From: Bifidobacterium polysaccharolyticum
Lineage (GTDB): Bacteria; Actinomycetota; Actinomycetes; Actinomycetales; Bifidobacteriaceae
Direction: 5' to 3'
DNA length: 64,000 nucleotides
Assembly (NCBI RefSeq): GCF_016101585.1
Contig: NZ_JACFQG010000001.1
Coordinates: forward strand, 620,001-684,000
In this document: one piece after another, positions 1-9,269 of the stretch
Numbering within the stretch: position 1 is the first letter of the stretch
Layout: each line of letters opens with the position of its first letter
The notes under the pieces: model-generated
The model's database searches: none
What the model was told of the DNA's origin: nothing
What the model saw: only the letters and a program-made list of their open reading frames with translations
Position numbers and translations under genes: made by a program

Positions 1-1001
1 TCGGGGAAAATGCCGAAGAGGATGAAGTTGGAGGCCGAGGGAACCACAGTCAAGGGCTGACCATGGAACTTCTGTCCGGCCAGCCACTCGGCTGTCTGCC
101 GACGGGTCTGGCGAAGCTGATCCACCCGAGCCAGCTGGAGGTCCGTGTGCTCCAGGGCAGCCAGGGCCGCAGCTTGAGTCAGGGCGCTCAGATGGTAGGG
201 CATTCGGACGATGCGGACTGCGTCGACTATTCCTTGGGATGCAACCAGGTAACCCACCCTGGCGCCGGCGAAGGCGAAGGCCTTGGACATGGTCCGGCTG
301 ACTGCCAGATGGTCGTACTGACCAATCAGGCTGACCGCCGAGGGCGTGCCCGGGTCTCGAAACTCGATGTAGGCCTCATCCACGACGACGATGGGCCGGG
401 CGGACGGGTCCGCGCCCGCCACGGGAATCTTAGAGCAGACATCCAGGAGCCTAGTCAACTGATCCATGGGCAGGGCCGTCCCCGTGGGATTGTTGGGGCT
501 GGTTACCAGGACCATGGCTGGCCTCAAAGCCTTGATGCGCTCGATAGTCGTTTCAATATCCAGGCTGAAATCGGGCAGCCGGTGGGCCAGCTCCCAATCA
601 GTGAAGGTGTCACGGGCGTACTCCTGATACATGGAGTAGGTCGGGTCGCAGCCCAAGGCAGTCCTACCCGGCCCGCCGAAGGCCTGGAAGAGCTGGAGCA
701 TGATTTCATTGGACCCATTGGCCGCCCAGATCTGCTTGGGTTCAAGCGAGGCACCAGACTCCTTCTTCAGGTAGACGGCCAGGGCCCGCCGCAGGTCCTC
801 ATGCTCCCTGTCCGGATAGCGATTGAGGCCGGGGGCCACCTGGCGCACACGCTGGCAAATGGCATCGACCACCTCCTGGTCCAGGGGGTAGGGGTTCTCG
901 TTGACGTTCAGACAGACCGGAACATCCAGCTGGGGGGCGCCGTAAGGCTCCTCCCCTATTAGGTCCATGCGGAGGGGAAGATCAGCTGGTATGGCACTCA
1001 C
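1..1001 (-). CDS. hisC: Histidinol-phosphate aminotransferase, 3' end cut by window edge
   Basis: Class I/II PLP-dependent aminotransferase that converts imidazole-acetol phosphate and glutamate to histidinol phosphate in histidine synthesis (cytoplasm). The minus-strand frame from a GTG at 1001 stays open to base 1, giving at least 333 residues of a family usually about 360-380 long, so roughly the last 40-50 residues lie outside. The N-terminal part reads NVNENPYP, typical of HisC substrate/cofactor-site approach, and the PLP-lysine motif SKAFAFAGARVGYL lies at about 248-293 (lysine at residue 240). The GTG overlaps the hisD stop as GTGA, so the two genes are translationally coupled. The aminotransferase identity is firm; HisC rather than a related aminotransferase rests on sequence style plus adjacency to hisD. 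Confidence 0.93.
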   Translation of the reverse strand, partial: MSAIPADLPLRMDLIGEEPYGAPQLDVPVCLNVNENPYPLDQEVVDAICQRVRQVAPGLNRYPDREHEDLRRALAVYLKKESGASLEPKQIWAANGSNEIMLQLFQAFGGPGRTALGCDPTYSMYQEYARDTFTDWELAHRLPDFSLDIETTIERIKALRPAMVLVTSPNNPTGTALPMDQLTRLLDVCSKIPVAGADPSARPIVVVDEAYIEFRDPGTPSAVSLIGQYDHLAVSRTMSKAFAFAGARVGYLVASQGIVDAVRIVRMPYHLSALTQAAALAALEHTDLQLARVDQLRQTRRQTAEWLAGQKFHGQPLTVVPSASNFILFGIFP

Positions 1002-2395
1002 AGCAGACCAGCCTTCTCTTCGTTGGCTTCCAGGTCGGCTTTGTTGTAGGGGTCGTCCAGGAACCGGCTCAGGATGCACTCGCCATGGGCGGGCAGGTCT
1101 TCGGATACGGCAAAATCATTGATCTTGGCCGCGATGGGCTTGAGCCCTTCCTCGTCATATTCGATGACTTCGACAGGCTTCATGAAGGTGTGGACACCCA
1201 GGGCCACGTCGAACCGGGCTGTGCCGCCAGTGGGCAGAACGTGGTTGGACCCGGACATATAGTCGCCCAGAGGCACAGGAGAATAGGGGCCGCGGAAGAT
1301 GGCGCCGGCATTCCGAATCCTGTCGATGACGGCATCAGGATCGGCCGTCTGAACCTCCAGATGCTCGGCGGCATAGGCATTGGCCACGTCGATGGACTGG
1401 TCGATCCCGTCGGTCAGGATGATTCCCGACTGGTTGCCGCCCAGGGAGGTGCGCACCCGGTCGGCATGCTCGGTTCGAGGCACCCTGCGCCCCAAAGCCT
1501 CCTGAACACCCTGGGCCAGTTCCTGGCTGTCGGTGATCAGCACCGAACCGGCAAGCTCGTCATGTTCGGCCTGGCCAATCAGGTCTGCAGCAACCCAGTC
1601 GGGGTTGGCCTGCTCGTCGGCAAGAATAGCAATTTCCGTGGGTCCGGCCACGGCGTCGATTCCCACCATGTCGGAGACCATCTGCTTGGCTGTCGCCACA
1701 AAGATATTGCCCGGGCCGGTGATCTTGTCGACCGGGTCGCAAAGAATCTCCCCATCCTGGGGCTCGGATCCCCTGGCCCCGTATGCAAACATGGCCACGG
1801 CCTGGGCACCGCCCACGGCATAGACCTCGTCCACTCCCAGAATGGCACAGGTGGCCAGGATGATGGCAGCCGGCAGACCCCGAGGGTCGTCAGAGGCGGG
1901 CGGAGTGGCCACGGCCAGGGAATCGACGCCGGCAATCTGGGCGGGCACCGCGTTCATGATGACCGAGGAAGGATACAGGGCCTTACCTCCCGGCACGTAG
2001 AGGCCTACGCGTTCGATCGGAATCCACCGCTCGCTGACCCGAGCGCCAGGTGCCAGGTCGGTGGCCATGGGCTTGGGCACCTGTGTGGTGCAGACCTTGC
2101 GGATGCGGGTAACGGACTCCTCGATTGCCGCCCTGACCTTGGGATCCAGCTGCCTCAGGGCCTCCTGCATGGCCGATGCCGGAACCCTCAGATCATGGGG
2201 ACGCACATGGTCGAACTTCTCCTCCAGGTCGCGCAGGGCCGCTGCCCCATGCTCACGCACTTGATCAAGTATGGGCTGCACCTGGGCGCTGGCCTCCCGT
2301 GTACCCATATCGGCTCGGGGCATGGCGGCAAGGAGTTGGGCGCGGGACATGGTTTTCCCGCGCAGATCCATGGTTCTCATCATGAGCTTTGACAT
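998..2395 (-). CDS. hisD: Histidinol dehydrogenase
   Basis: Zn- and NAD-dependent enzyme that oxidises L-histidinol in two steps to L-histidine. The 465-residue product is slightly longer than the usual 430-440, mostly through an N-terminal extension. Family signatures visible are VGLYVPGGKALYPSSV, GPGNIFVATAK, DAVAGPTEIAILAD, the QAEHDE segment and AAEHLEVQ, whose adjacent Glu-His are the catalytic acid/base pair. Several in-frame ATG codons (residues 1, 5, 6, 9) make the exact start uncertain and no strong Shine-Dalgarno decides it. It is the first gene of a his unit, overlapping hisC by 4 bases; the rest of the operon would lie to the left of the window. Confidence 0.96.
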   Translation of the reverse strand: MSKLMMRTMDLRGKTMSRAQLLAAMPRADMGTREASAQVQPILDQVREHGAAALRDLEEKFDHVRPHDLRVPASAMQEALRQLDPKVRAAIEESVTRIRKVCTTQVPKPMATDLAPGARVSERWIPIERVGLYVPGGKALYPSSVIMNAVPAQIAGVDSLAVATPPASDDPRGLPAAIILATCAILGVDEVYAVGGAQAVAMFAYGARGSEPQDGEILCDPVDKITGPGNIFVATAKQMVSDMVGIDAVAGPTEIAILADEQANPDWVAADLIGQAEHDELAGSVLITDSQELAQGVQEALGRRVPRTEHADRVRTSLGGNQSGIILTDGIDQSIDVANAYAAEHLEVQTADPDAVIDRIRNAGAIFRGPYSPVPLGDYMSGSNHVLPTGGTARFDVALGVHTFMKPVEVIEYDEEGLKPIAAKINDFAVSEDLPAHGECILSRFLDDPYNKADLEANEEKAGLL

Positions 2396-2436
2396 ACTTT
2401 GATGGTAGTGAACTTTTGTGTCGCCAAAGCCAGCGA

Positions 2437-2460
2437 CTCACCACCGTCCCAAATGGTGAG
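2437..2460 (-). terminator. Hairpin between dnaE and hisD
   Basis: A 7-bp perfect inverted repeat (CTCACCA / TGGTGAG, 10-base loop) lies just after the dnaE stop in the dnaE-to-hisD gap. It could end dnaE transcripts before hisD, but there is no clear U-tract, so this is only a candidate. Confidence 0.35.
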
Positions 2461-2477
2461 ACGGTTCCGGGCGCGTC

Positions 2478-5400
2478 CTAGGCCGACGGCAGGCAGGAGG
2501 GTCCGAAGACCGACTTGATCTCGGCCATCATGGAGGTGTCGTGCCGGGTGCGGAATCCGTCACCAAAGGTCAACAGACGCACGTTGCCCCGGTCGTCGGT
2601 GACGGCCAGACGAACCTGACAGTAACCGGGGTGGGACTTGAGTATCCGAGCCAGCCGCTCCATGTGCCCCCGGTCCAGAGCCTGCTTGGGCAGGGTGATG
2701 GTCAGAGGCCGCTCATCCGCCGACTCCAGGACGGGCACCTCCATATCGTTGACGCGGATGTTGGTGGCCTCGTCACGAAGCTCGACCACTCCCCTCACCC
2801 TGATGACCGAGTCCAGAGCCAGGTCGTCGGAGTGGGCGTCGTAGACCTTGCCGAAGAACATGCATTGGATGGAGCTCTCCAAGTCCTCGATGGTGACGAT
2901 GGCCCAGGGGTTGCCCTTCTTGGAGACCCGGCGGTCCACAGCAGTGACCAGCCCGGCCAGGGTCACCGCCTTGCCGTCCATGCTGTTAGACCGGTTGAGC
3001 AGCTGGGCGATGGACATGTCTCGCATGCCAGCCAAAACCGAGGTCATGCCGCTCAGCGGGTGGTCAGACACATACAGGCCCAGCATCTGCCGCTCGAAGT
3101 TGAGCTTGGTGGACTTGTCCCACTCGTCGATGTCGGGCACGGTCACCTGGGCATCGCCCAAGGCATCCTGCTGGGGGGCGTCCTCATCGGCGTCGGCGAA
3201 GAGGTCGAACTGGCCCTCGGCCTGCTTGCGCTTGATGGGCATGACCTGGTCGACGGCTTCATCGTGAATCTGGAAAAGCGCCCTCCGGTTGGGGTCAATG
3301 CCGTCGAAGGCACCGCCCTTGATCAGGGATTCCACGGTTCGCTTGTTGAGCACCTCCATGGGCACCCGCTTGATGAAGTCCATGAAGTTGACATACTTGC
3401 CCCGGGGTCCCTGGCGCTCCTTGATGATGTCCGCCACCACCTTGTCGCCCACATTGCGGATGGCTCCCAGGCCGAAGCGGACCACGTCGCCGACAGCGGA
3501 ATACTCGGACACGGACTCGTTGATGTCAGGCGCCAGGATGCGGATGCCCATCCTTCTGGCCTCGCCCAGGTAGAGTGCGGTCTTGTCCTTGTTGGTCCGC
3601 TCGTTCTGCAGCAGGGCGGCCATGAACTCCACCGGATAGTGGGTCTTCAGATAAGCGGTCCAGTATGCGATCAGGGCGTAGGCCGCGGAGTGCGCCTTGT
3701 TGAAGGCGTAGCCCGAGAAGGGCACCAGGACATCCCAGACCGCCTGGGCGGCCTCCTGGGAGTATCCGTGCTCCTTCATGCCCTCGAAGAAGGGAACCTG
3801 CTCCTTGGCCAGGACGTCTGGCTTCTTCTTGCCCATGGCCCTTCGCAGCACATCGGCTCGGCCCAGGGAGTAGCCGGCCAGAATTCTGGCCGCGGACTGG
3901 ACCTGCTCCTGATAGACGATCAGGCCATAGGTCTCATCGAGCACGCCCGCCAGGGGCTTGGCCACTTCGGGATGGATGGGCTCGATCTTCTGCAGCCCGT
4001 TCTTTCGCTTGGCATAGTTGATGTGCGAGTTCATATCCATGGGCCCCGGCCGGTAGAGGGCGATCAGGGCGGATATGTCATTGAAATTGTCGGGCTTGAG
4101 CATGCGCAGCAGGGAGCGCATGCCGTCACCATCGAGCTGGAAGACGCCCAGGGTGTCGCCCCGGGACAACAGCTGGTAGGTCTCCTTGTCGTCCAGGGGG
4201 ACTTTCTCGATGCTGATGGGCTCCTTGCCGTTGCGCTTGATGTTGTTGACCGTGTCCCTGATGACTGTGAGGTTGGACAGCCCCAGGAAGTCCATCTTGA
4301 CCAGCCCCAGGGTCTCGCAGGTGTGGTACTCGAAGGTGGTGGTCACCGTGCCGTCGGTGCGCTCCATCAGTGGCGAGGTATTGGTGATGGGATTGGAGGC
4401 CATGATGGTGGCGCAGGCATGCACGCCGGTCTGACGGATGATGCCCTCTATGCCCTTGGCTTCTTCAGTGATCCGCTTGACGTCCGGGTTGGACTCGTAT
4501 AAGTCGCGGAACTCCTTGGCCTCCGGGTAGCGCTTGGACTGGGGATCGAAGATCTCCTTGAGGCTCATGTCCTTGCCATTGACCGTAGGCGGCAGGGCCT
4601 TGGTGACCTGGTCGCCCACGGAATATTCGTAGTCCATGATCCTGGCTGAGTCCTTCAGGGCCTGCTTGGTCTTGATGGTGCCGTAGGTCACGCACTGGGC
4701 CACCTTGTCGGAGCCGTACTTACGACCCACGTAGTCCAGGACCTTCATGCGCCCCTCGGGGTCGAAGTCCACGTCGATATCAGGCAGGGAGACGCGCTCA
4801 GGGTTGAGGAATCGCTCGAAAATCAGCCCATGCTTGAGCGGGTCCAGCTCGGTGATGCCCATGGCGTAGGCCACCATGGACCCTGCCGCCGATCCACGGC
4901 CCGGTCCCACCATGATTCCGTGGTTCTTGGCCCAGTTGATATAATCGGCCACCACCAGGAAATATCCGGTGAACTGCATCTGGCAGATGACCCCGCACTC
5001 GTAGTCGGCCTGGTGGGATACCTCCTCGGGCACCCCGTCCGGATAGCGATTCTTCAACCCCTCGTCCACCTTCTTTAGGAAAAGGGAGGTCTCGTCCCAA
5101 CCTTCCGGGCAGTCGAAACGGGGCATGAAGGCCCCGTCCTCGTGGTCGTCGAACATGACGTTGCAGCGTTCCGCGATCTCCAAGGTATTGTCGCAGGCTT
5201 CGGGGAACTCCTTGAAGATCTCGCGCATCTCCTGGGCCGAGCGGATGTAGTAGCCGCTACCGTCGAACTTGAAGCGGCCGGGGTCGGTCAGCCGGGATCC
5301 CGAGTTGATGCAGAGCAGGGCGTCCTGGGCCGAGGCATCCTCCTTGCGCACATAGTGCGAGTCGTTGGTGGCCACCAGGGGGGCATCCAGACGACGGGCG

Positions 5401-6035
5401 ATCTCCAGCAGATCCTTGGTCACCCGATGCTCGATCTCCAGCCCATGGTCCATCAGCTCGACGTAGTAGTTCTCCTTGCCGAAGATGTCCTGGAACTCCC
5501 CGGCGGCCCGCAGGGCCTCGTCGAACTGGCCCAGCCTCAGCCTGGTCTGGACGATGCCCGAGGGGCAGCCGGTGGTGGCTATGACCCCCTTGTGATAGGT
5601 GGACAGCAGGTCCTTGTCCATGCGGGGCCACTTGCCGACCAGACCCTCCAGGTTGGCCACAGATGAGGCCTTGATCAGGTTGACCAGGCCCGTGTCGTCA
5701 CTGGCCCAGAGGGTCATGTGGGTGATGAAGCCGCCACCGGAGACATCGTCAGAACGCTGCTCGTCGGTTCCCCAGTGGACCCGGCTCTTGTCCTGGCGGG
5801 CAGTCTCAGGGGTCACGTAGGCCTCAATGCCGATGATCGGCTTGATGTCAGCATCTACAGCCGTGCGCCAAAGCTCATAAGCCCCGTGCATGTTGCCGTG
5901 GTCGGTAATGGCTACGGCCGGTTGCCCCAGCCGTCCCACCTCGGCAACCAGGTCAGGAATCCTGCTGGCCCCGTCCAAGGTTGAATAGTGGGTATGGGTG
6001 TGAAGGTGAACGAAGTCTGACCGGGTTGAGGACAT
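2478..6035 (-). CDS. dnaE: DNA polymerase III alpha subunit (replicative)
   Basis: Catalytic alpha subunit of the chromosomal replicase. The 1185-residue product has the length of DnaE1-type polymerases. It opens with a PHP domain (HLHTHTHYSTLDGASR, then ITDHGNMHGA and TNDSHYV), a metal-binding domain that often carries proofreading activity in actinobacteria. The C-family polymerase palm shows the aspartate motif LPDIDVDFDPEGR and GPGRGSAAGS. Helix-hairpin-helix and OB-fold regions follow (VTLAGLVTAVDRRVSKKGNP), ending with a C-terminal tail. The start at 6035 is an ATG preceded by a short GGAG. It is the single large replicative polymerase seen here, not the shorter DnaE2 mutasome form, which lacks an intact PHP metal site. 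Confidence 0.97.
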   Translation of the reverse strand: MSSTRSDFVHLHTHTHYSTLDGASRIPDLVAEVGRLGQPAVAITDHGNMHGAYELWRTAVDADIKPIIGIEAYVTPETARQDKSRVHWGTDEQRSDDVSGGGFITHMTLWASDDTGLVNLIKASSVANLEGLVGKWPRMDKDLLSTYHKGVIATTGCPSGIVQTRLRLGQFDEALRAAGEFQDIFGKENYYVELMDHGLEIEHRVTKDLLEIARRLDAPLVATNDSHYVRKEDASAQDALLCINSGSRLTDPGRFKFDGSGYYIRSAQEMREIFKEFPEACDNTLEIAERCNVMFDDHEDGAFMPRFDCPEGWDETSLFLKKVDEGLKNRYPDGVPEEVSHQADYECGVICQMQFTGYFLVVADYINWAKNHGIMVGPGRGSAAGSMVAYAMGITELDPLKHGLIFERFLNPERVSLPDIDVDFDPEGRMKVLDYVGRKYGSDKVAQCVTYGTIKTKQALKDSARIMDYEYSVGDQVTKALPPTVNGKDMSLKEIFDPQSKRYPEAKEFRDLYESNPDVKRITEEAKGIEGIIRQTGVHACATIMASNPITNTSPLMERTDGTVTTTFEYHTCETLGLVKMDFLGLSNLTVIRDTVNNIKRNGKEPISIEKVPLDDKETYQLLSRGDTLGVFQLDGDGMRSLLRMLKPDNFNDISALIALYRPGPMDMNSHINYAKRKNGLQKIEPIHPEVAKPLAGVLDETYGLIVYQEQVQSAARILAGYSLGRADVLRRAMGKKKPDVLAKEQVPFFEGMKEHGYSQEAAQAVWDVLVPFSGYAFNKAHSAAYALIAYWTAYLKTHYPVEFMAALLQNERTNKDKTALYLGEARRMGIRILAPDINESVSEYSAVGDVVRFGLGAIRNVGDKVVADIIKERQGPRGKYVNFMDFIKRVPMEVLNKRTVESLIKGGAFDGIDPNRRALFQIHDEAVDQVMPIKRKQAEGQFDLFADADEDAPQQDALGDAQVTVPDIDEWDKSTKLNFERQMLGLYVSDHPLSGMTSVLAGMRDMSIAQLLNRSNSMDGKAVTLAGLVTAVDRRVSKKGNPWAIVTIEDLESSIQCMFFGKVYDAHSDDLALDSVIRVRGVVELRDEATNIRVNDMEVPVLESADERPLTITLPKQALDRGHMERLARILKSHPGYCQVRLAVTDDRGNVRLLTFGDGFRTRHDTSMMAEIKSVFGPSCLPSA

Positions 6036-6078
6036 ATCTCCAATTTACCCAGGCCCCTGGCCGAATCGCCGGAGTCCG

Positions 6079-7008
6079 CTAGCTGCGTATACCGGTGGCG
6101 CCCTGACGTTCGATCTGCAGGGAGCGGCGCAGATCAGCCGGGTAGGAGGAGACCACCTTGGTCCAGATTTTGGTGCGGGGATGGCGGAATTCCAGGCGCA
6201 TGGCGTGCAGCCACTGCCGCTTCAGGCCCAGCCTGTCCGCCAGGTCGGGGTTGGCCCCATACATGTGGTCGCCCACCAGGGGATGGCCTATGGAGGAGAA
6301 GTGCACGCGTATCTGATGGGTGCGCCCAGTCTCCAGATTGACGCTGACCAGGGTGGCCGAGCCGAAACGTTCCAGCACATCCCAATGGGTGATGGCCTCC
6401 TTGCCTGCAGGGGTGACCGTGAAGCGGAAGTCCGAGACCCGGGCGCGTCCGATGGGGGCCTCGATGGTGGCCTTGTCCTCGGTCAGATTGCCCTGGACCA
6501 GCGCATGGTAGATCTTGACCACCTCATGTCGGGCGAATTGCCGACGCATCTCCTTGTAGGCCAGGTCGGACTTGCAGACCAGCATGAGGCCGCTGGTGCC
6601 CGCGTCCAGACGAGAGACGATGCCCTGACGACCTTGGGCCCCCATGGAAGTGATGTGGGTACCCCGCTGCAGGAGGCTGCCCAGAACGGTTGGCCCGGTC
6701 CAGCCTATGGAGGGATGTGCCGCCACCCCCACCGGCTTGTCGACGACGACCACGTCCTCATCCTCGTAGACCACGGGCATGTCCTCAGCCACCGGCTCCA
6801 CCTGTTTGGTTGACTCGGGCTCGTCCAGCTCTATCACATCACCGCTCATCAAGGTAGTGGCCTTGTTCACTCGGCGGCCCATGATCCGCGCATGACCCTG
6901 GGCCACCAGATCGCTGGCCTTGGCCCTGGACAGGCCCAGCATCTTGGACAGGGCCAGATCCAAGCGCCGACCTACCAAGGCATCCGGCGCAGGAAGAAGC
7001 CGTGTCAC
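6079..7008 (-). CDS. rluD: RluA-family 23S rRNA pseudouridine synthase (RluD-like)
   Basis: Pseudouridine synthase acting on large-subunit rRNA. An N-terminal S4 RNA-binding domain (about residues 10-75, RLDLALSKMLGLSRAKASDL) precedes the catalytic domain. The catalytic aspartate is in SRLDAGTSGLML (about residue 140) and the family segments GRTHQIRVHF and GHPLVGDHMYG are present. The 309-residue length is normal. The GTG start overlaps the lspA stop (GTGA), the common lspA-rluD arrangement, so the pair is co-translated. Which uridines are modified cannot be read from sequence, so the symbol is by closest family. Confidence 0.9.
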   Translation of the reverse strand: MTRLLPAPDALVGRRLDLALSKMLGLSRAKASDLVAQGHARIMGRRVNKATTLMSGDVIELDEPESTKQVEPVAEDMPVVYEDEDVVVVDKPVGVAAHPSIGWTGPTVLGSLLQRGTHITSMGAQGRQGIVSRLDAGTSGLMLVCKSDLAYKEMRRQFARHEVVKIYHALVQGNLTEDKATIEAPIGRARVSDFRFTVTPAGKEAITHWDVLERFGSATLVSVNLETGRTHQIRVHFSSIGHPLVGDHMYGANPDLADRLGLKRQWLHAMRLEFRHPRTKIWTKVVSSYPADLRRSLQIERQGATGIRS

Positions 7009-7535
7009 TTTGCCGCTCCCCCATGTTTTAGTGTCTTGGACCGGTCGCTGAACCGCACATTACAGATAATGAGCACCACTACGGCCGCGCCTGCCAGAGT
7101 CAGATAGACGTCGGCAACGTTGCCCACCGACCAGCCGTAGTCCAGAAAGTCGACCACGGCACCGTCAAGAAAACCGGAGGCATAGGCAACCCTGTCGATC
7201 AGATTGCCTGCTGCCCCGGAGAAGGCCATGGAGAGGACCACGGTCCAAACCATGGAGGTGGTGCGCAGAGCCAGAACAATGATGAGCAGACAGGCTGCTA
7301 AGGCAATCAGGGATATGACCCAGGTACTCCCAGACCCCAACCCCAGGGATGCACCGGGGTTGCGTACCAGTCGCAGACCGCGTAGAGGACCAGGCAGAAC
7401 CACCCTGATACCGTTGCCCAGTCGGGCCAGTGCCAGGGCCTTAGTCAGCTGATCCAGGGCTATGGCCACTGCCGCCAGAGCGACGAAAACGGCCACGCGT
7501 CCGCGCAGCCGTCTCATAGATGTGTTCTTCGTCAT
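7005..7535 (-). CDS. lspA: Lipoprotein signal peptidase (signal peptidase II)
   Basis: Integral membrane aspartyl protease that removes the signal peptide of diacylglyceryl-modified prolipoproteins. Of 176 residues, four hydrophobic stretches fit the four-helix topology. The family boxes are visible: DQLTKA near residue 28, RNPGASLG, the catalytic aspartate box GAAGNLIDRV and the second aspartate box VVDFLDYG. It lies 12 bases after divIVA and overlaps rluD by 4 bases. The start may be the ATG at 7535 or an internal ATG at 7517; neither has a strong ribosome-binding site. Its substrates in this window would include the two lipoprotein solute-binding proteins. Confidence 0.95.
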   Translation of the reverse strand: MTKNTSMRRLRGRVAVFVALAAVAIALDQLTKALALARLGNGIRVVLPGPLRGLRLVRNPGASLGLGSGSTWVISLIALAACLLIIVLALRTTSMVWTVVLSMAFSGAAGNLIDRVAYASGFLDGAVVDFLDYGWSVGNVADVYLTLAGAAVVVLIICNVRFSDRSKTLKHGGAAK

Positions 7536-7547
7536 TACCGGATGGAA

Positions 7548-8852
7548 TCAGTGGGCCTGTTCGGACTTCTTTTCCATGGACTGATAATTGCTGGTGTCTG
7601 AAATCTGGTTGATCAGCTGGTTGAGGAACTCGGTCAGCTTGCTGCGGTAGCCCGCCTCGAACTGCTTGAGCCCCTGGATGTTCTCCTCGAGAACCTTGGA
7701 CTGATCCATGAGCTTGTTCTTGACATCGGCGGCATAACGATCGGCGCTGTCGCGGGTGTTCTTGTCGTACTCCTGCGCCCGAGTCTGCACCTGTGTCTCG
7801 TACTCGTCGGCCTGGGTGTGCTGGCGCTTGGAATAGGCGTCAGCATCGGAACGGGTCTTGACCGAGTACTCGTCGGCCTGAGAACGTACTCGCTGCGAGT
7901 AGCCATCAGCCTCGGAGTGCACTCGCTTGGAGTACTCGTCCACCTCGGCACGTGTCCTCTTGGAGTAGTCCTCAGCCTTCTTGACGATGTCGTCGTGCTG
8001 GGCGTGGCCCTCGGCCACCAGCTGGGAAGCGTTGGCCTTGCCCTTGTCCACGTACTGATCGTGCAATTGCATGGCCAGGGTGAGCATGGCGGTGGCCCTC
8101 TCGGGCTCGCTGCTGGCCTCGGCACCAGCCCCCGCGATCCGCTGCAGACTGCCCGTTTCGGTGGAGGGCTCGGCCTTGGAGACCTGCTGGCGCAACTGCT
8201 CCTCGCGCTTGCGGGACTCCTCCAGCTGCTTGTTCAGCTGCTCGGTGCGCTGCTGCTGCTCCTGAGAGGCCTTCTGAGCCTGGGTGATCTGCTGGCGGGC
8301 CGTGGCCATGCTCTGCTGGGACGCATTGAGCTGGTTGGTCAGAGCCTGGACCTGCTGGCGGGCCTGGTCGCGTTCCTTTTGCATGGCCGTCAGTTGGTTG
8401 GTCAGAGCCTGGGTGTTGTTGCCCGCAGCGGCCTGAGCAGTCAGCTGGTCGATCTGGGAGTTGAGTTGCTCGACCTGACGCTTGAGCTGGTCATTCTGGG
8501 AGGCCAGGGTTTTGACCTGACTCTGGGACTCGGCCAGTAACCGCTTAGTCTGCGCATCCACGGCGGGCTGCTGGGCTGCGGAGCCTTGGGCCTGTTTCAG
8601 ATCCCCATTCTCCTTTTGCAGCGATTCCACCTGAGCCGTCAGATCGGAGATCTTGGAGTTCAACGAGGCCACATCGGTGCCCAGGGACTGGGTGGAAGCG
8701 GCACTGCCTTGCACGGCCTGCTTGCCCAACGCTTCAACCGTGTCTGTGACCTGATCCAGGAAGTCGTCGACCTCGTCGACGTCGTAGCCTTCCTTGAACC
8801 GCACTGTCTGGAAGGTATGCTCCCTTATATCATTAGGCGTCAATAGAGCCAT
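7548..8852 (-). CDS. divIVA: DivIVA/Wag31-type cell pole organiser with hendecad repeats
   Basis: Coiled-coil scaffold that marks poles and septa and directs polar growth in actinobacteria. Residues 1-45 form the DivIVA head (MALLTPNDIREHTFQTVRF, then YDVDEVDDFLDQV). The middle (about 50-235) is a Gln-rich coiled coil (QVESLQKENGDLKQ, NQLTAMQKERDQ). Eight exact 11-residue repeats with an invariant Tyr follow (7719-7982), then a short C-terminal coil. The 434-residue length is long for DivIVA. The ATG at 8852 is chosen over a GTG at 8864 because GGTGGAG sits 6 bases upstream of it. It lies in the sepF-yggT-divIVA-lspA order typical of the division cluster. Confidence 0.93.
   Translation of the reverse strand: MALLTPNDIREHTFQTVRFKEGYDVDEVDDFLDQVTDTVEALGKQAVQGSAASTQSLGTDVASLNSKISDLTAQVESLQKENGDLKQAQGSAAQQPAVDAQTKRLLAESQSQVKTLASQNDQLKRQVEQLNSQIDQLTAQAAAGNNTQALTNQLTAMQKERDQARQQVQALTNQLNASQQSMATARQQITQAQKASQEQQQRTEQLNKQLEESRKREEQLRQQVSKAEPSTETGSLQRIAGAGAEASSEPERATAMLTLAMQLHDQYVDKGKANASQLVAEGHAQHDDIVKKAEDYSKRTRAEVDEYSKRVHSEADGYSQRVRSQADEYSVKTRSDADAYSKRQHTQADEYETQVQTRAQEYDKNTRDSADRYAADVKNKLMDQSKVLEENIQGLKQFEAGYRSKLTEFLNQLINQISDTSNYQSMEKKSEQAH
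7719..7982 (-). repeat. Eight tandem 33-bp/11-residue repeats inside divIVA
   Basis: The translated stretch divides without gaps into eight 11-residue units, beginning KKAEDYSKRTR, AEVDEYSKRVH, SEADGYSQRVR, SQADEYSVKTR and ending DSADRYAADVK. Position 6 is Tyr in all eight units, and position 4 is Asp in six. Hendecad periodicity is typical of slightly right-handed or straight coiled coils. The DNA copies have diverged while the protein pattern is kept. Confidence 0.85.
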
Positions 8853-8943
8853 ATGTTTCTCCACCTCGCTTCAGGCCAACCAGCCCGATTGTGTTCTCTT
8901 ACTGCATGCTAGCACGGAGTATGCCGTATCCGCGGTCTTGCCT

Positions 8944-9228
8944 CTAGCCTATAAGCACCTGGATGATGATCAGTGCGGCGTAGAGCACCATGAAGGAGAC
9001 ATCAAGCTGAATCCTGCCCATGGGCAGGGGCGGAATGTACCGGCGCAGCCAGCGAAGCGGCGGCTCAGTCAAGGCATAGATAACCCGGATGAGCGAGGCT
9101 ACGAAGCCACGAGGGTAACAGCGAGGCGACAATACCAGAACCCAGTCCAGAATCATCCGCACGAAGAGGACCAGCAGGTAGGTCTCGATAAGGATGTCTA
9201 CAAGATAGCGAACAAAAGGAACAAGCAT
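8944..9228 (-). CDS. YggT family membrane protein
   Basis: Small integral membrane protein of 94 residues with two hydrophobic segments (YLVDILIETYLLVLFVRMIL near the N-terminus and FMVVLYAALIIIQVL-like at the C-terminus) joined by a basic loop carrying PPLRWLRRYIPP, typical of the YggT/YlmG family. Its place between sepF and divIVA is the classical position of ylmG in Gram-positive division clusters. The biochemical role is not established; members have been linked to membrane or division organisation. The gap to divIVA is 79 bases with no obvious element. Confidence 0.88.
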   Translation of the reverse strand: MLVPFVRYLVDILIETYLLVLFVRMILDWVLVLSPRCYPRGFVASLIRVIYALTEPPLRWLRRYIPPLPMGRIQLDVSFMVLYAALIIIQVLIG

Positions 9229-9269
9229 GCGTCTTCAGGCTCCTGCGGACACGGTTGCCAGGGTGTCAG

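Noticed and set aside
63-962. 299-codon plus-strand open frame at the left edge
   Set aside because: It opposes the hisC frame, whose PLP-lysine motif is unmistakable on the minus strand.
2541-4502. Long plus-strand open frame opposite dnaE
   Set aside because: It lies entirely antisense to a clear dnaE, has no family likeness, and is the usual high-GC shadow of a minus-strand gene.
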